Shown here: piece after piece, positions 45,911-54,762 of the stretch
How the letters are laid out: every line of letters starts with the position of its first letter
Position numbering within the stretch: position 1 is the first letter of the stretch
Source of the DNA: Chloroflexota bacterium
Lineage (GTDB): Bacteria > Chloroflexota > Dehalococcoidia > JACPEP01
NCBI GenBank assembly: GCA_016183425.1
Contig: JACPEP010000042.1
Span: 87,794-151,793, forward strand
Length of the DNA: 64,000 nt
Direction of reading: 5' to 3'
Notes under the pieces: model-generated
Told to the model about the DNA's origin: nothing
What the model saw: the letters and a program-made list of their open reading frames with translations, nothing else
Database searches by the model: none
Made by a program: the position numbers and the translations under genes

Positions 45911-45953
45911 TGCAAATAAGACTATGAAATACTTGAAATATTTATCGCGCCCC

Positions 45954-45984
45954 CCTCTACCCCCCCCCCCCCCGAAATTGTCAA
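45954..45984 (-). promoter_or_regulatory. putative promoter with a G14 tract in its spacer
   Basis: Minus strand TTGACA (45979-45984), then ATTTC and 14 G (45960-45973), then TAGAGG (45954-45959), 19 bp from the -35. The -10 is weak (3 of 6). The leader to ATG 45910 would be about 37 nt. The layout and 19-bp spacing match the 28837-28867 promoter. Confidence 0.55.
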
Positions 45985-46130
45985 GTACATTTCACTAAGA
46001 AATGTAAAAATCCTTCAAAAATTTCTTGGGAAAACCTTAACATCCTCCCCGCCCGAAAGGCCTAACCCTACCCTTCCCCCCTCATCCGTGCTATCATATG
46101 GGAACTAGAAACATACTAAAGATGCTACTT

Positions 46131-47666
46131 ATGGACTACGAAACCGTTATCGGCCTGGAGGTTCACGCCCAGCTTCTCACCCGGAGCAAGATATTCTGCC
46201 CCTGTAGCGCCGACTACGCCGGCGCGGAGCCCAATACCCACGTCTGTCCGGTATGCCTGGGCTTGCCCGGCGTCCTGCCCACCATCAACTGGCAGGCTAT
46301 GGAGTACGCCGTGATGACCGCCCTGGCCCTCAACTGCGCCATTCCGGAGTACACCAAGTTCGACCGCAAGAACTACCCCTACCCCGACCTGATGAAGGGC
46401 TACCAGATCTCCCAGTACGATGCCCCCTTATCCCGCGATGGCTGGATAACCATCCCTCTCAACGGCCAGCAGAAGCACATCGGCATCACCCGGGTGCATA
46501 TGGAGGAGGATACCGCCAAGCTCCTTCACCGTACCCCGCCTAAGGCGGGGGGGGAGACCTACAGCCTGGTGGACGTCAACCGCTCCGGAGTGCCCCTCAT
46601 GGAGATCGTCAGCGAGCCCGATATGCGCTCCCCGGAAGAGGCCCGCCAGTACCTCATCCAGCTTCGCGACATCCTGCTCTACCTGGGGGTCAGCACCGGC
46701 AACATGGAAGAGGGCAGCTTCCGCTGCGATGCCAACGTCAGCTTGCGCCCGGTGGGGACTTCTCAGCTCCTCACCAAGGTGGAAGTAAAGAACATGAACA
46801 GCTTTCGGGCGGTGTACCGGGCCCTGGCCTATGAGGTGGAGCGGCAAAGGGCCGTCCTGGAGCGGGGGGGAACCATCGTCCAGGAGACGCGGGGCTGGGT
46901 GGATGATAAAGGGATCACCGTCTCCCAGAGAAGCAAGGAATTCGCCCATGACTACCGCTACTTCCCGGAGCCAGACCTGCCTCCCATGGTCTTTAGCCGG
47001 GAGTGGGTTGAGGAGCTGCGGGCGCGGCTGCCGGAGTTCCCCCAGGCCCGCCGTCAGCGCTTCATGACCTACTACGGCCTCTCCAGCTCCGAAGCCGACG
47101 TTCTTACCGCCTCCCGAGACATGGCCGACTACTTTGAGGCCTGCCTGAAGGCTTTGGGCGTCCCCACCTCCAAAGGGAAGGGCCACGGGGACATTCTGCC
47201 GCCTCTGGATGCCTCCGGCCAGAAGCGGGCCAAATCGGTGAGCAACTGGCTCCTGGGGGAGTTCTCTCGCCTTCTCAACGCCACCGGCCAGGACATATCT
47301 CAAGCCCAGGTCACCCCGGAAAACCTGGCTCAGATGCTGAACCTGATGGAAAAGGGCACCATCAGCGGCAAGATGGCCAAAGAGGTATTCGAGGAGATGT
47401 TCCGCAGCGGCCGTTCGGCGGAGGAGATCGTCTCTGGAACCGCTTATACGCAGATCAGCGACGCCGGCGAGGTGGAGTCCGTGGTGGAGCGGGTACTGGC
47501 CGCCAATTCCCGGGCGGTGGAGGACTTCCGCCAGGGCAAGGCCCAGGCCCTCACCTTCCTGGTGGGTCAGGTGATGAAGGAGTCGAAAGGCAGGGCCAAC
47601 CCATCGTTGGTCAATTCCCTGCTGCGGCAGAAGCTGGAGGTGCAAGATGAGCCCAGCCATGGTTAA
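46131..47666 (+). CDS. gatB: aspartyl/glutamyl-tRNA amidotransferase subunit B
   Basis: 511 residues from ATG 46131 ([15 protein letters not shown]); earlier in-frame ATGs are outside the family start. Zinc ligands in FCPCSADY and CPVCLGLPG, and the conserved [14 protein letters not shown] and [19 protein letters not shown]-terminal GatB/YqeY domain from about residue 360. Transamidates Glu-tRNA-Gln/Asp-tRNA-Asn with GatA and GatC, which are not in the window. Confidence 0.95.
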   Translation: MDYETVIGLEVHAQLLTRSKIFCPCSADYAGAEPNTHVCPVCLGLPGVLPTINWQAMEYAVMTALALNCAIPEYTKFDRKNYPYPDLMKGYQISQYDAPLSRDGWITIPLNGQQKHIGITRVHMEEDTAKLLHRTPPKAGGETYSLVDVNRSGVPLMEIVSEPDMRSPEEARQYLIQLRDILLYLGVSTGNMEEGSFRCDANVSLRPVGTSQLLTKVEVKNMNSFRAVYRALAYEVERQRAVLERGGTIVQETRGWVDDKGITVSQRSKEFAHDYRYFPEPDLPPMVFSREWVEELRARLPEFPQARRQRFMTYYGLSSSEADVLTASRDMADYFEACLKALGVPTSKGKGHGDILPPLDASGQKRAKSVSNWLLGEFSRLLNATGQDISQAQVTPENLAQMLNLMEKGTISGKMAKEVFEEMFRSGRSAEEIVSGTAYTQISDAGEVESVVERVLAANSRAVEDFRQGKAQALTFLVGQVMKESKGRANPSLVNSLLRQKLEVQDEPSHG

Positions 47667-48138
47667 GAAGACGCCTTCCACTACTGTGGCCTACCTATCC
47701 GCCAACGGGCCATACTCCCAGATAGGCGCCGCCATGGGCCAGCTCTTGGCCGCCATGAGAGAGACGGGGCTGGAACCCGTGGGTCCCCCCTCGGGCGTCT
47801 ACTTCAATAGCCCGAAGGAGGTTCCCCCGGAGGAGTTGCGGTGGGAGATCCGCTGCCCGGTGGCGGACACCACCCCCCAAGCGCTCCCTGACCAGAGGGG
47901 CGTGGCCGTCAAGTCGGTGGCGGAGGTGGAGGTGGTGGCCGACATCCATAGGGGCCCCTACCAGGAGGTGGAGAGAACCTACCAGGCCCTCTACTACTGG
48001 ATCGAGGCCAAAGGCTATGCCATCGTCGGCCCGCCGGAGGAGGTATACCTGAGCAACCCCGACGCCACCCCGCCCCAGGATCTCCTCACCGAGATCCGTA
48101 TCCCCGTTAAGAGGGTGCGCGACCTGGTGACCCCTTGA
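47647..48138 (+). CDS. GyrI-like small-molecule-binding domain protein
   Basis: 163 residues, overlapping gatB by 20 bp. Two similar halves ([21 protein letters not shown] and [21 protein letters not shown]) form the duplicated effector-binding fold of GyrI/Rob/BmrR C-domains. No DNA-binding domain is attached. Stand-alone members bind or hydrolyse small hydrophobic compounds. Confidence 0.85.
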   Translation: MSPAMVKKTPSTTVAYLSANGPYSQIGAAMGQLLAAMRETGLEPVGPPSGVYFNSPKEVPPEELRWEIRCPVADTTPQALPDQRGVAVKSVAEVEVVADIHRGPYQEVERTYQALYYWIEAKGYAIVGPPEEVYLSNPDATPPQDLLTEIRIPVKRVRDLVTP

Positions 48139-48155
48139 GGCCGATATACCCTTCT

Positions 48156-48704
48156 ATGAAAGGCCTAGACCACCCAGAGGCGTTGAAGCTGGACCTCCAT
48201 ACCCACCTTCTGGAGGCATTGCGACTGCGCATGCCCACGCTAGAGGCAGTGGGCCGCATCGTGGCCCGAGTGGAGGCGGCGGGGCTGGACGGTATCGCCA
48301 TCACCGAGCACGATGATGCCCAGGGAGCTTTCCGTGTTAAAGAGATGGTGGATGAGCACTTTGACGGCCGCATTCTGGTCATCCCCGGCCAGGAGATAGA
48401 CGTTCCTCCGGAGCAGATAGTGGAGCTCTATCTTCCGGGGGGGATCACCTTCCGCTTCCTGGCCCACCCCTGTCACATGAATCGCCCGCCGCCGGTCGAT
48501 GACAGCCTTCACGGCATCGAGATCGCCAACTGGCTCCACGACTGGCACATCAACCAGGATGTGGTGGTGGAGGTAGCCGCCAAGCACAACCTTATCATTC
48601 TTCGGAACAGCGATGCCCACCACCTGGAGCAGGTGGGCCGCTACCACAACCTGGTCTCCCTGGAGGAGCTGGCGGCCAGGGCCCAGAAGACGGCCATAAA
48701 ATAA
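48156..48704 (+). CDS. PHP domain metal-dependent phosphoesterase-like protein
   Basis: 182 residues from ATG 48156 (TTG 48135, overlapping the previous stop, is possible). Metal-site motifs LDLHTH, ITEHDD, PGQEIDV, AHPCHMN and SDAHHLE are in the order of a PHP domain. Stand-alone PHP proteins hydrolyse nucleotide or sugar phosphates. Third gene of the gatB unit. Confidence 0.88.
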   Translation: MKGLDHPEALKLDLHTHLLEALRLRMPTLEAVGRIVARVEAAGLDGIAITEHDDAQGAFRVKEMVDEHFDGRILVIPGQEIDVPPEQIVELYLPGGITFRFLAHPCHMNRPPPVDDSLHGIEIANWLHDWHINQDVVVEVAAKHNLIILRNSDAHHLEQVGRYHNLVSLEELAARAQKTAIK

Positions 48705-49029
48705 TAGACTTCTTTAACCTGTTTCTATATCATCCCCACAAAAGAAAACACTTAAGAACTGCTATATGCCAACAATCGGTTTTCAGCCGCATGATGCACC
48801 GCCTTGGGCGCAGAATCTATTCCGTGCGGAGCCAGTATACCCCGGAAGCCGTAGGGTGGGTGAAGTGAAACGAAACCCACCATTAAGATGTGCCGGTGGG
48901 TTGCGCTGTGCTACACCCACCCTACTTCCTTGTCCAGAAGGGTGGGCCAATTGGCTCCCTTGACAATCATCAGCCAACGGTCTATGCTACTTATGAAGTT
49001 CGGAAAGTATGACTTTAGGAGTTCAGCTT
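48705..49029. other. intergenic region with palindromic repeat
   Basis: 325 bp without a gene; holds the 48851-48925 palindromic element. AGGAG precedes the antitoxin ATG at 49030. Confidence 0.6.
48851..48925. repeat. palindromic intergenic repeat, copy 1
   Basis: 75 bp, starting GTAGGGTGGGTGAAGTGAAAC and ending in its imperfect complement (TGCTACACCCACCCTAC). Folds into a long hairpin. Two further copies at 49819 and 53127. Resembles the REP-type GTAGGGTGGGT repeats common in bacterial genomes. Confidence 0.85.
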
Positions 49030-49323
49030 ATGTCAGAGCGCAAGCTTGTCCGTATCCAGGAAAAAGGCCAGGTCACCCTTCCTGCTGACATTCGTCGGAA
49101 ACTTGGCCTTAAAAAAGGGGACCTGGTGGCTATTATCGAGACGGATGAGGGGGCCCTCATTACCCCTCAGGAGGTTATTGCTACCAAAGCCCTGGACCGC
49201 ATTGGCCAGATCCTCAAAGAAAAAGGGCTAACTCTTGAGGAACTCATCGAATCGGGAAGAGAAGAGCGTGGCCACCTAATTGAGGAGCGTTACGGCATTC
49301 CTGCCGACGAGCAGGATGACTAG
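49030..49323 (+). CDS. AbrB/SpoVT-type antitoxin
   Basis: 97 residues from ATG 49030 (AGGAG at the right distance; ATG 49009 rejected). N-terminal swapped-hairpin DNA-binding domain: VRIQEKGQVTLPADIRRKLGLKKGDLV. The C-terminal helical extension (about 50-97) would bind the toxin. Overlaps the PIN gene by 8 bp. Confidence 0.88.
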   Translation: MSERKLVRIQEKGQVTLPADIRRKLGLKKGDLVAIIETDEGALITPQEVIATKALDRIGQILKEKGLTLEELIESGREERGHLIEERYGIPADEQDD

Positions 49324-49735
49324 GGTTTTTATTGACTCCAGCGTCCTCATCGCGGCGGCCATCTCCGCTAAGGGAAAAGCCAGGGACCTCATCCTCTCTT
49401 CCCTGTGCGGCCAGTTTACCCTTTGCCTTAGCGATTTGGTTTTGGACGAGACTGAACGAAACCGTAAAGCACCCGCCGCCCTTACCACCTTCCAGCTCCT
49501 CCGCGAGGTATTGGATGTAGACGTCAGCGTTCCCTCTAAGTCTCTCGTCTTAAGAGTGGCCAATGTGGTGAAGCTTAAAGACGCACCTATTGTCGCAGGC
49601 GCTATTCGAGCCCGGGCCGAATACCTTGCTACCTACGACCGAAAGCACCTCTTAAGCCCGAAAGAGGCGATTAAGATGCGTTTCGGAATTATCGCGGCGA
49701 CCCCCGACGACATCCTGGACTTTACCGCCAGATAG
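49316..49735 (+). CDS. PIN domain toxin (VapC-like)
   Basis: 139 residues from ATG 49316. Begins RVFIDSSVLIAAA with the first acidic residue, then LVLDETERN and KDAPIVAGAI, ending ATYDRKHLL: the PIN arrangement of acidic residues for Mg-dependent RNA cleavage. Forms a toxin-antitoxin pair with the AbrB-type gene. The pair is bracketed by two palindromic repeats. Confidence 0.85.
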   Translation: MTRVFIDSSVLIAAAISAKGKARDLILSSLCGQFTLCLSDLVLDETERNRKAPAALTTFQLLREVLDVDVSVPSKSLVLRVANVVKLKDAPIVAGAIRARAEYLATYDRKHLLSPKEAIKMRFGIIAATPDDILDFTAR

Positions 49736-49818
49736 TCCTCAGGCAAGAGATCCCTACCCTCCTATTATGTTATGGTGCCCAGGCGGGTTCCGAATCGTTA
49801 GCGCAGTAGTTAGAGGAC

Positions 49819-49890
49819 GTGGGGTGGGTGAAGTGAAACGAAACCCACCCACCCTGAAGGTGGGTTCCGCTATGCTACACCCACTCTACT
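49819..49890. repeat. palindromic intergenic repeat, copy 2
   Basis: 72 bp, same element as 48851-48925. It ends 10 bp from the stop codon of the leftward beta-propeller gene. Confidence 0.85.
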
Positions 49891-49899
49891 CGCTGCGTA

Positions 49900-51060
49900 T
49901 CATGGCGACCAGGCCGGTTCGTAGTCAAAACTGGGGTTGCTGGTGAGTCTGGTCTGCCCCGTGCCATCGCTGTTCATGACGTATATCTCCCGGTTGCCGT
50001 CGCGTTCGGAGTAGAAGGCGATGCGCCGGCCGTCGGGCGACCAGGCCGGGCCCCAGTCAGGACTGGGGTTGTTGGTGAGTCTGGTCTGCCCGGTGCCGTC
50101 GCTGTTCATGACGTATATCTCCCCGTTACCGTCGCGACCGGAGGCAAAGGCGATGCGCCGGCCGTCGGGCGACCAGGTCGGGCCCCAGTCAGAACTGGGG
50201 TTGTTGGTGAGTCTGGTCTGTCCCGTGCCATCGCTGTTCATGACGTATATCTCCCGATTGCCGTCGCGGTTGGAGTCGAAGGCGATGCGCCGGCCGTCGG
50301 GCGACCATGCCGGGCCCCAGTCAGGACTGGGGTTGTTGGTGAGTCTGGTCTGTCCCGAGCCGTCGCTGTTCATGACGTATATCTCGTCGTTGCCGTCGCG
50401 GTCGGAGTGAAAGGCGATGCGCCGGCCGTCGGGCGACCAGGCGGGCCTCCCGTCATAGCTGGGGTTGTTGGTGAGTCTGGTCTGCCCGGTGCCATCGCTG
50501 TTCATGACGTATATCTCATTGTTGCCGTCGCGATTGGAGGTGAAGGCGATGAGCCGGCTAACGGGTACAGAGGTCGGCACAGACGGGCATTGCTCAATGA
50601 CCTCCCATGTGTACTTGCCGTCAGACCATTCGCTGACTGCGCGAACTCCCCCACATTCCATCCTTTCAGTGTAAGACCGAAGGACATAAGGTGCAGGGGT
50701 GGGTGATGGAATAGGAGTTGGGGTAGGTGGTGGCGGCGTTGGCGTAGGTGATGGCCTTGGCGTCAGGGTAGATGTGGGATTAGGAGTGCTGGTTGAGGTT
50801 GAGGTAGGCAGTGACGTTAGGTTGAGGGGCGGCGTTGTCAGAGGCACAGGGGTTGATGTAAAGAAGGCCCTTGCCAGGGCTGTTGGCGTAGCGGCAGCCC
50901 CGTCTAGCTGGCGTTCGTCTCCAGGAGAGATGATGGTAAAGCGAAGGACGATGATGGCGAAGATAAAAGCGGCGCCGATAAGGTATTGAGAAGCCTTGGC
51001 ACCGGCCCACCTCTTTAAGTTTGTCCAGAAGGGAAAGGAGGCTTTCACTGCTGCATCCAA
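49900..51060 (-). CDS. membrane-anchored beta-propeller (TolB/PD40-like) with Thr/Pro linker
   Basis: 386 residues: a membrane anchor (about 25-45), a Thr/Pro-rich linker (about 65-125), a short beta domain, then five 44-residue repeats each with [23 protein letters not shown] and [15 protein letters not shown]. The frame stops in the sixth AWSP, so the last blade is cut short and the propeller has too few complete blades for a usual six-bladed TolB fold. The palindromic repeat begins immediately downstream. Confidence 0.88.
   Translation of the reverse strand: MDAAVKASFPFWTNLKRWAGAKASQYLIGAAFIFAIIVLRFTIISPGDERQLDGAAATPTALARAFFTSTPVPLTTPPLNLTSLPTSTSTSTPNPTSTLTPRPSPTPTPPPPTPTPIPSPTPAPYVLRSYTERMECGGVRAVSEWSDGKYTWEVIEQCPSVPTSVPVSRLIAFTSNRDGNNEIYVMNSDGTGQTRLTNNPSYDGRPAWSPDGRRIAFHSDRDGNDEIYVMNSDGSGQTRLTNNPSPDWGPAWSPDGRRIAFDSNRDGNREIYVMNSDGTGQTRLTNNPSSDWGPTWSPDGRRIAFASGRDGNGEIYVMNSDGTGQTRLTNNPSPDWGPAWSPDGRRIAFYSERDGNREIYVMNSDGTGQTRLTSNPSFDYEPAWSP
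49931..50590. repeat. five tandem 132-bp coding repeats
   Basis: Units start at 49931, 50063, 50195, 50327 and 50459, each exactly 132 bp, with few DNA differences, mostly at the variable S-x-R and Y/W positions. High DNA identity implies recent duplication or gene conversion. Confidence 0.9.
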
Positions 51061-51103
51061 TAACCTTGCTGTCTAAGAATCACGATGGCGCATGTCGGGC
51101 TTA

Positions 51104-51250
51104 CTAGTACCTGGTTGCGTAGAAGCCTAAACATTTCCTCGCCCCTCTGTGGGAGAGGATTAAGGTGAGGGGGCTTCAATTTCACCCTCACCCGGACCTC
51201 TCCCATCAAGGGAGAGGTGATTCTTCTTATCGACTAGGGATTTATGCAAG
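51104..51250. repeat. 147-bp dispersed repeat, copy B (encodes the vWA protein C-terminus)
   Basis: Same orientation and ~97% identical to 37569-37715. The leftward vWA gene runs about 90 bp into it and stops inside it. Confidence 0.88.
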
Positions 51251-51981
51251 AAAGTACCGGAGCCAGAAGGTAGCCGCAGGCCCACTTCGACGGTCACATC
51301 AGCCACTCTTTGGAAGAGCTTATTGAGGATGCCCAGAAAGTCCGTCCCGGCAGAGATTAGAAACCAATCGCCCTTTGTTTCCTTTGCCAACCTTTTGAAT
51401 CCCTCGTCAGGCCCAGTTATGCAGAAGCATACGATTTGCCGTTTCTTGAACTCTTGAATAGTATAGGCCATAGTGCGCTGCTTGGTATCAGGGTCCAGGG
51501 GCGGTTCGTCGGTGAACAGGAGGAACACCTTTACGGCATCCTGGCGGAACCGGAATCCCTCCGCAGCCTGCCAAAGTGCATCAACTGATGACTCACCCGT
51601 ATTGCCGCCTCCGGAGGTACGGTGTTTTTCTAGGACCTCGCCAAAAGCGTGGGCAATGCGTTGAGCGTTTGCTATCAATGGAAATGCCACCATCTTATCC
51701 GGCGGCTGGATTGTTAAGTCGCCGAAAGCCACGATCCCCATGCGATAGTCGATATTTCTCTGGGCGACGGCGTTGGCAAACTTCTCGCAGGTCTTCATCA
51801 AACCTACGATTTCATGGTCCATGCTTCCTGTGGTATCAATGACGAAGACGAAGTCGGCCTTGATAACCCTGTTGTTCGGAGTTGGTAAATCAGTTTTCCG
51901 TCGAATCTCCAGGCCGCCCTCAGACATGACTGTCTGATAGTCCTCAGAATCCTTAAACACCTTCAGGCCGTCTTCTGGCAT
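51160..51981 (-). CDS. von Willebrand factor A domain protein with repeat-derived C-terminus
   Basis: 273 residues. MIDAS motif DTTGSMD (about 50-56) replaces the canonical DxSxS with DxTxS; TSGGGNTGESS and LLFTDEPP supply the other metal-binding loops. The last ~30 residues (from about LHKSLVDKK) are encoded by the 147-bp repeat and are probably not native. Ends in the same operon as the DnaJ-membrane gene. Confidence 0.85.
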   Translation of the reverse strand: MPEDGLKVFKDSEDYQTVMSEGGLEIRRKTDLPTPNNRVIKADFVFVIDTTGSMDHEIVGLMKTCEKFANAVAQRNIDYRMGIVAFGDLTIQPPDKMVAFPLIANAQRIAHAFGEVLEKHRTSGGGNTGESSVDALWQAAEGFRFRQDAVKVFLLFTDEPPLDPDTKQRTMAYTIQEFKKRQIVCFCITGPDEGFKRLAKETKGDWFLISAGTDFLGILNKLFQRVADVTVEVGLRLPSGSGTFLHKSLVDKKNHLSLDGRGPGEGEIEAPSP

Positions 51982-51991
51982 GGCACCACTC

Positions 51992-52999
51992 CTATGCTTT
52001 TACTAGCCTTGCGGCGGCGGCTGACGCAATTCCCACCAGCACAAGCAATCCTAAGGTCACGGGACCCCAAAATACGAATTCAGCAATCGCCGTCAAAAGT
52101 CCCGCGAATATGGTAGCCGCTCCAACGACCTTCACGATAGAGTTGGCGCTCGACACCTGTTTCAACCAGTTGGTTTCCGTTAACGAATATAAAGTTGTAC
52201 CTATTATAGCTACCCCGGGGATGGTAAACCACGGATTCGGATGGAATATAAGCTGAATGCCACCCACCGCGGCTGAGAGGGCAAGAAATAGCTGCCACCC
52301 AGGCGCCAGCCAAGAAAAAAACCAGCCAGCGGATGGTTTAGGTGCGATGTCATCAGCGGGTGCAGCAACGGTAACTGAGACATCGACCTTCGCCGTCTCA
52401 TCGTCAAGGCTAACGATTACCTCAGCGTGGTGGAGCAGGCCTTCTCGCAAGCCTGCGGTCTCCACCTTCAGTCTCACTCGGAGGGGAAGCTTGCTGGGAG
52501 GGTACAGAGCCTCAGAGCTATACATACTTAGCCAATGGTGAGGGTCATACTTGGGATGCTTTGGATCTCTTGGGATGCAAACGCCCAAGCTAGTCCACGG
52601 GCCGCCGCTATTTTTGATCACGAAAGCAATTATTGGGCTGTCCCCCTTCGGAAGGTCACGCAGCTCTATTGCCGGGGGATCGATCTCCACCTTGGGCTTG
52701 GGGGGCTTAGGTGGGGGAGGCGGCTTTGGCCGTGGGGGTGTCTTGGGGGTTGATGAAGCACCCATCTTGTAGTCCCATGCCGCATCGTAGCTCTCTTTAC
52801 GTCTGGCATCGCTCAGGACTTCAAAGGCTTCGTTAAATTCGAGCATTCGACGGTTTGCGTCCGGCCCTCGGTTGACATCGGGATGATATTTCCTCGCGAG
52901 GCGGTTGTAAGCGGCTTCGATGACCTCAGGCTCTGCTTTCCGGCTTATCTGAAGAATTGCGTAGTAGTCTTTCCACTCTAAGTCCCATTGCTCCCGCAC
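51992..52999 (-). CDS. DnaJ-domain membrane protein
   Basis: 335 residues: J-domain (about 8-75) with the essential HPD in ARKYHPDVN; a Pro/Lys-rich linker (about 85-105); a beta-rich middle domain; and three or four hydrophobic segments in the last ~110 residues. The J-domain would face the cytoplasm and recruit an Hsp70. Located 10 bp upstream of the vWA gene, which suggests joint action. Confidence 0.82.
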   Translation of the reverse strand: MREQWDLEWKDYYAILQISRKAEPEVIEAAYNRLARKYHPDVNRGPDANRRMLEFNEAFEVLSDARRKESYDAAWDYKMGASSTPKTPPRPKPPPPPKPPKPKVEIDPPAIELRDLPKGDSPIIAFVIKNSGGPWTSLGVCIPRDPKHPKYDPHHWLSMYSSEALYPPSKLPLRVRLKVETAGLREGLLHHAEVIVSLDDETAKVDVSVTVAAPADDIAPKPSAGWFFSWLAPGWQLFLALSAAVGGIQLIFHPNPWFTIPGVAIIGTTLYSLTETNWLKQVSSANSIVKVVGAATIFAGLLTAIAEFVFWGPVTLGLLVLVGIASAAAARLVKA

Positions 53000-53126
53000 G
53001 AGGCTCGTCCCTCCAGTGTAAAGATCGGGTTCCTCAGGTTATCTCTACCTTCCCGATGTCTATTTCTGCATTACCCGACGTATCTTACCATATCATCTGT
53101 GAGGGGACAACCGTTCTAATTGAGTC

Positions 53127-53196
53127 GTAGGGTGGGTGAAGTGAAACGGACCCGCCCCTACTGAAGGTGGGTTTCGCTATGCTACACCCACCCTAC
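53127..53196. repeat. palindromic intergenic repeat, copy 3
   Basis: 70 bp, same element as 48851 and 49819. Lies between the larA-like gene's 3' end and the DnaJ gene start. Confidence 0.85.
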
Positions 53197-53206
53197 TACT
53201 GTCGCC

Positions 53207-54487
53207 TCAGCCGCCGCTGGCGGCAACATAGGGAATAGTCATGGGCCCCTGGGGGAAGACGGCCACGGTGGGAGAAGCGCCGTGCCTTTGGCGATACTCC
53301 TTTACCAGGGCCCGAAGGGTGTCCTCTATGCTGGGGCAGGGGAGGAGGCCGGCCAGCCTGGTTTCTTCGTCGGGTAAAGAAGAATGCAGGAAGACCCGCT
53401 TCTGGAGCAGGATCTGGGATTGAAGCTGCACCGCCCATTGGTCGAACATGGCGAAGCCGGGGCGGTTTATCATGTCTAGCAGCTCCTGGGGGGAGGAACC
53501 CATGCGGAGAAGCTGCACGTAGCGCTCCAGCCCCAGCCCCTCGGAGCATTGGCAGGCCATGATGATGGCTCCCCCATCTTTAGTCACCTGGGCGGCGGCG
53601 GACATGCCTTTGATGCCCTGGTAGAGGTTCAGGTCCAGGGGGTAGCCGGAGTTGGTGGTGACAGCGATGTCCAGGGGCTGGGGGAGGGGCTGCATGGCAC
53701 TTCGGCGGGCGAAGGCGATGCCGGCATCGTGGGCCGCCGCCAGCTCGCCGGCGAAGACGCCGGTGATCTCCTGGTCTCCATTCACGGTGACGTTGAGGAG
53801 GAAGGTAGGGCGGGTCATCAGGGCCGCCTCCCGGGCCTCGGCGAAGATGGGGTTCTCCATAGTCAGGCCCCAGGTGGCCTGGGGGTGGTTCAGCATCGGG
53901 GCGCTGTGGTTGCTCATGATGGTGCTGCTGCCGGCGATGCCGGGGAGCACCCCCTTGCCCCCGCCGCTAAAGCCAGCGAAGATGTGGGGCTCGATGAGGC
54001 CGGTGAGGATACGTACATCAGCCTCCAGATAGGCCGGGTTGATCCATAGGGGGCTGCCGAAACTGCTCTCGCCCAGATAGCGCATCTGAGCGTCGGCGTC
54101 GTGGTTCAAGATGGGGTAGCCCTCCGCCATCTCTCGTCCCAGCATGGCGACCAGCTCCTGGGGTGTGTTGGGGCGGTGCATCCCACAGGCGTTGATGAGA
54201 AGGATGTGGCTCCGGGGTATCCCCGCCGCCTCTATCTCCGCCAGAAGGGGGGGTAGCACCTGGTGGTTGGGGATGGGGCGGGTGAGATCGCTGAAGACCA
54301 CGGCTACTTTGTGTCTTGGAGAAAAGAGCTGTCGTAGAGGAGGGCTGTCTATGGGCTGTCTCAGGGCGCTGGCGATGGCGTGGTAGGGGTCGGGAAGGGT
54401 GGGGAGGTGCGCCGGCTCCACCACCCGGGTGTCCTGGGGCACATCTACCCATAAGCCACTCCTGCCATAAGCCAGTTTTATGCGCAC
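53207..54487 (-). CDS. LarA-like nickel-pincer racemase/epimerase family protein
   Basis: 426 residues. Family hallmarks: GMHRPNTPQE (His near 107), GLIEPHIFAGFSGGGKGVLPGI (His and Lys near 165-180, the cofactor-attachment Lys region) and SNHSAPMLNH. LarA racemises lactate with a nickel pincer nucleotide made by LarB, C and E, none of which is in the window. Relatives act on other 2-hydroxyacids; substrate unknown. It follows the nitrogenase-like operon but is separated by a hairpin and a palindrome. Confidence 0.88.
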   Translation of the reverse strand: MRIKLAYGRSGLWVDVPQDTRVVEPAHLPTLPDPYHAIASALRQPIDSPPLRQLFSPRHKVAVVFSDLTRPIPNHQVLPPLLAEIEAAGIPRSHILLINACGMHRPNTPQELVAMLGREMAEGYPILNHDADAQMRYLGESSFGSPLWINPAYLEADVRILTGLIEPHIFAGFSGGGKGVLPGIAGSSTIMSNHSAPMLNHPQATWGLTMENPIFAEAREAALMTRPTFLLNVTVNGDQEITGVFAGELAAAHDAGIAFARRSAMQPLPQPLDIAVTTNSGYPLDLNLYQGIKGMSAAAQVTKDGGAIIMACQCSEGLGLERYVQLLRMGSSPQELLDMINRPGFAMFDQWAVQLQSQILLQKRVFLHSSLPDEETRLAGLLPCPSIEDTLRALVKEYRQRHGASPTVAVFPQGPMTIPYVAASGG

Positions 54488-54598
54488 CGCTCTCCCTCAC
54501 AGCCAGTTGGATGAAAGGAATACTATCTTCCCTGGATAGCCAAGTCAAGGGGAAGTCTTCGGAGTGTTGGGAGGTATCTTCCTGCCCTGCCCTGAAGT

Positions 54599-54634
54599 AT
54601 TCCTAGCCCTGTCCTTAAGGACAGGGCTAGGAAT
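54599..54634. other. 36-bp perfect palindrome
   Basis: Arms of 18 bp meet without a loop at CTTAAG; core CCTAGCCCTGTCC. Lies between larA-like (start 54487) and the last nitrogenase-like gene. Could be a terminator-like hairpin or a dimeric regulator site for larA. Confidence 0.7.
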
Positions 54635-54705
54635 TCATCCGTAGTCTCGCCCTTTGAGGCGGCGACAGGGGACTCTCTTGCCTTTGGTTCGAGGCATCGA
54701 AGACA

Positions 54706-54735
54706 AAGGGGGGACGCCGTTAGGCGTCCCCCCTT
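54706..54735 (-). terminator. terminator hairpin of the nitrogenase-like operon
   Basis: Perfect 13-bp stem (AAGGGGGGACGCC) with a 4-nt loop, 28 bp after the NifH-like stop and followed by a short U-rich run on the minus strand. Confidence 0.7.
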
Positions 54736-54762
54736 AACACACGGTCTCCGTAAAGTGGGTTT

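Noticed and set aside
46428..47681. 417-residue frame on the minus strand
   Set aside because: Antisense shadow of gatB, which has all expected motifs.
49931..50590. CRISPR array
   Set aside because: Regular 132-bp units are continuous coding repeats of a beta-propeller without short repeat/spacer structure.
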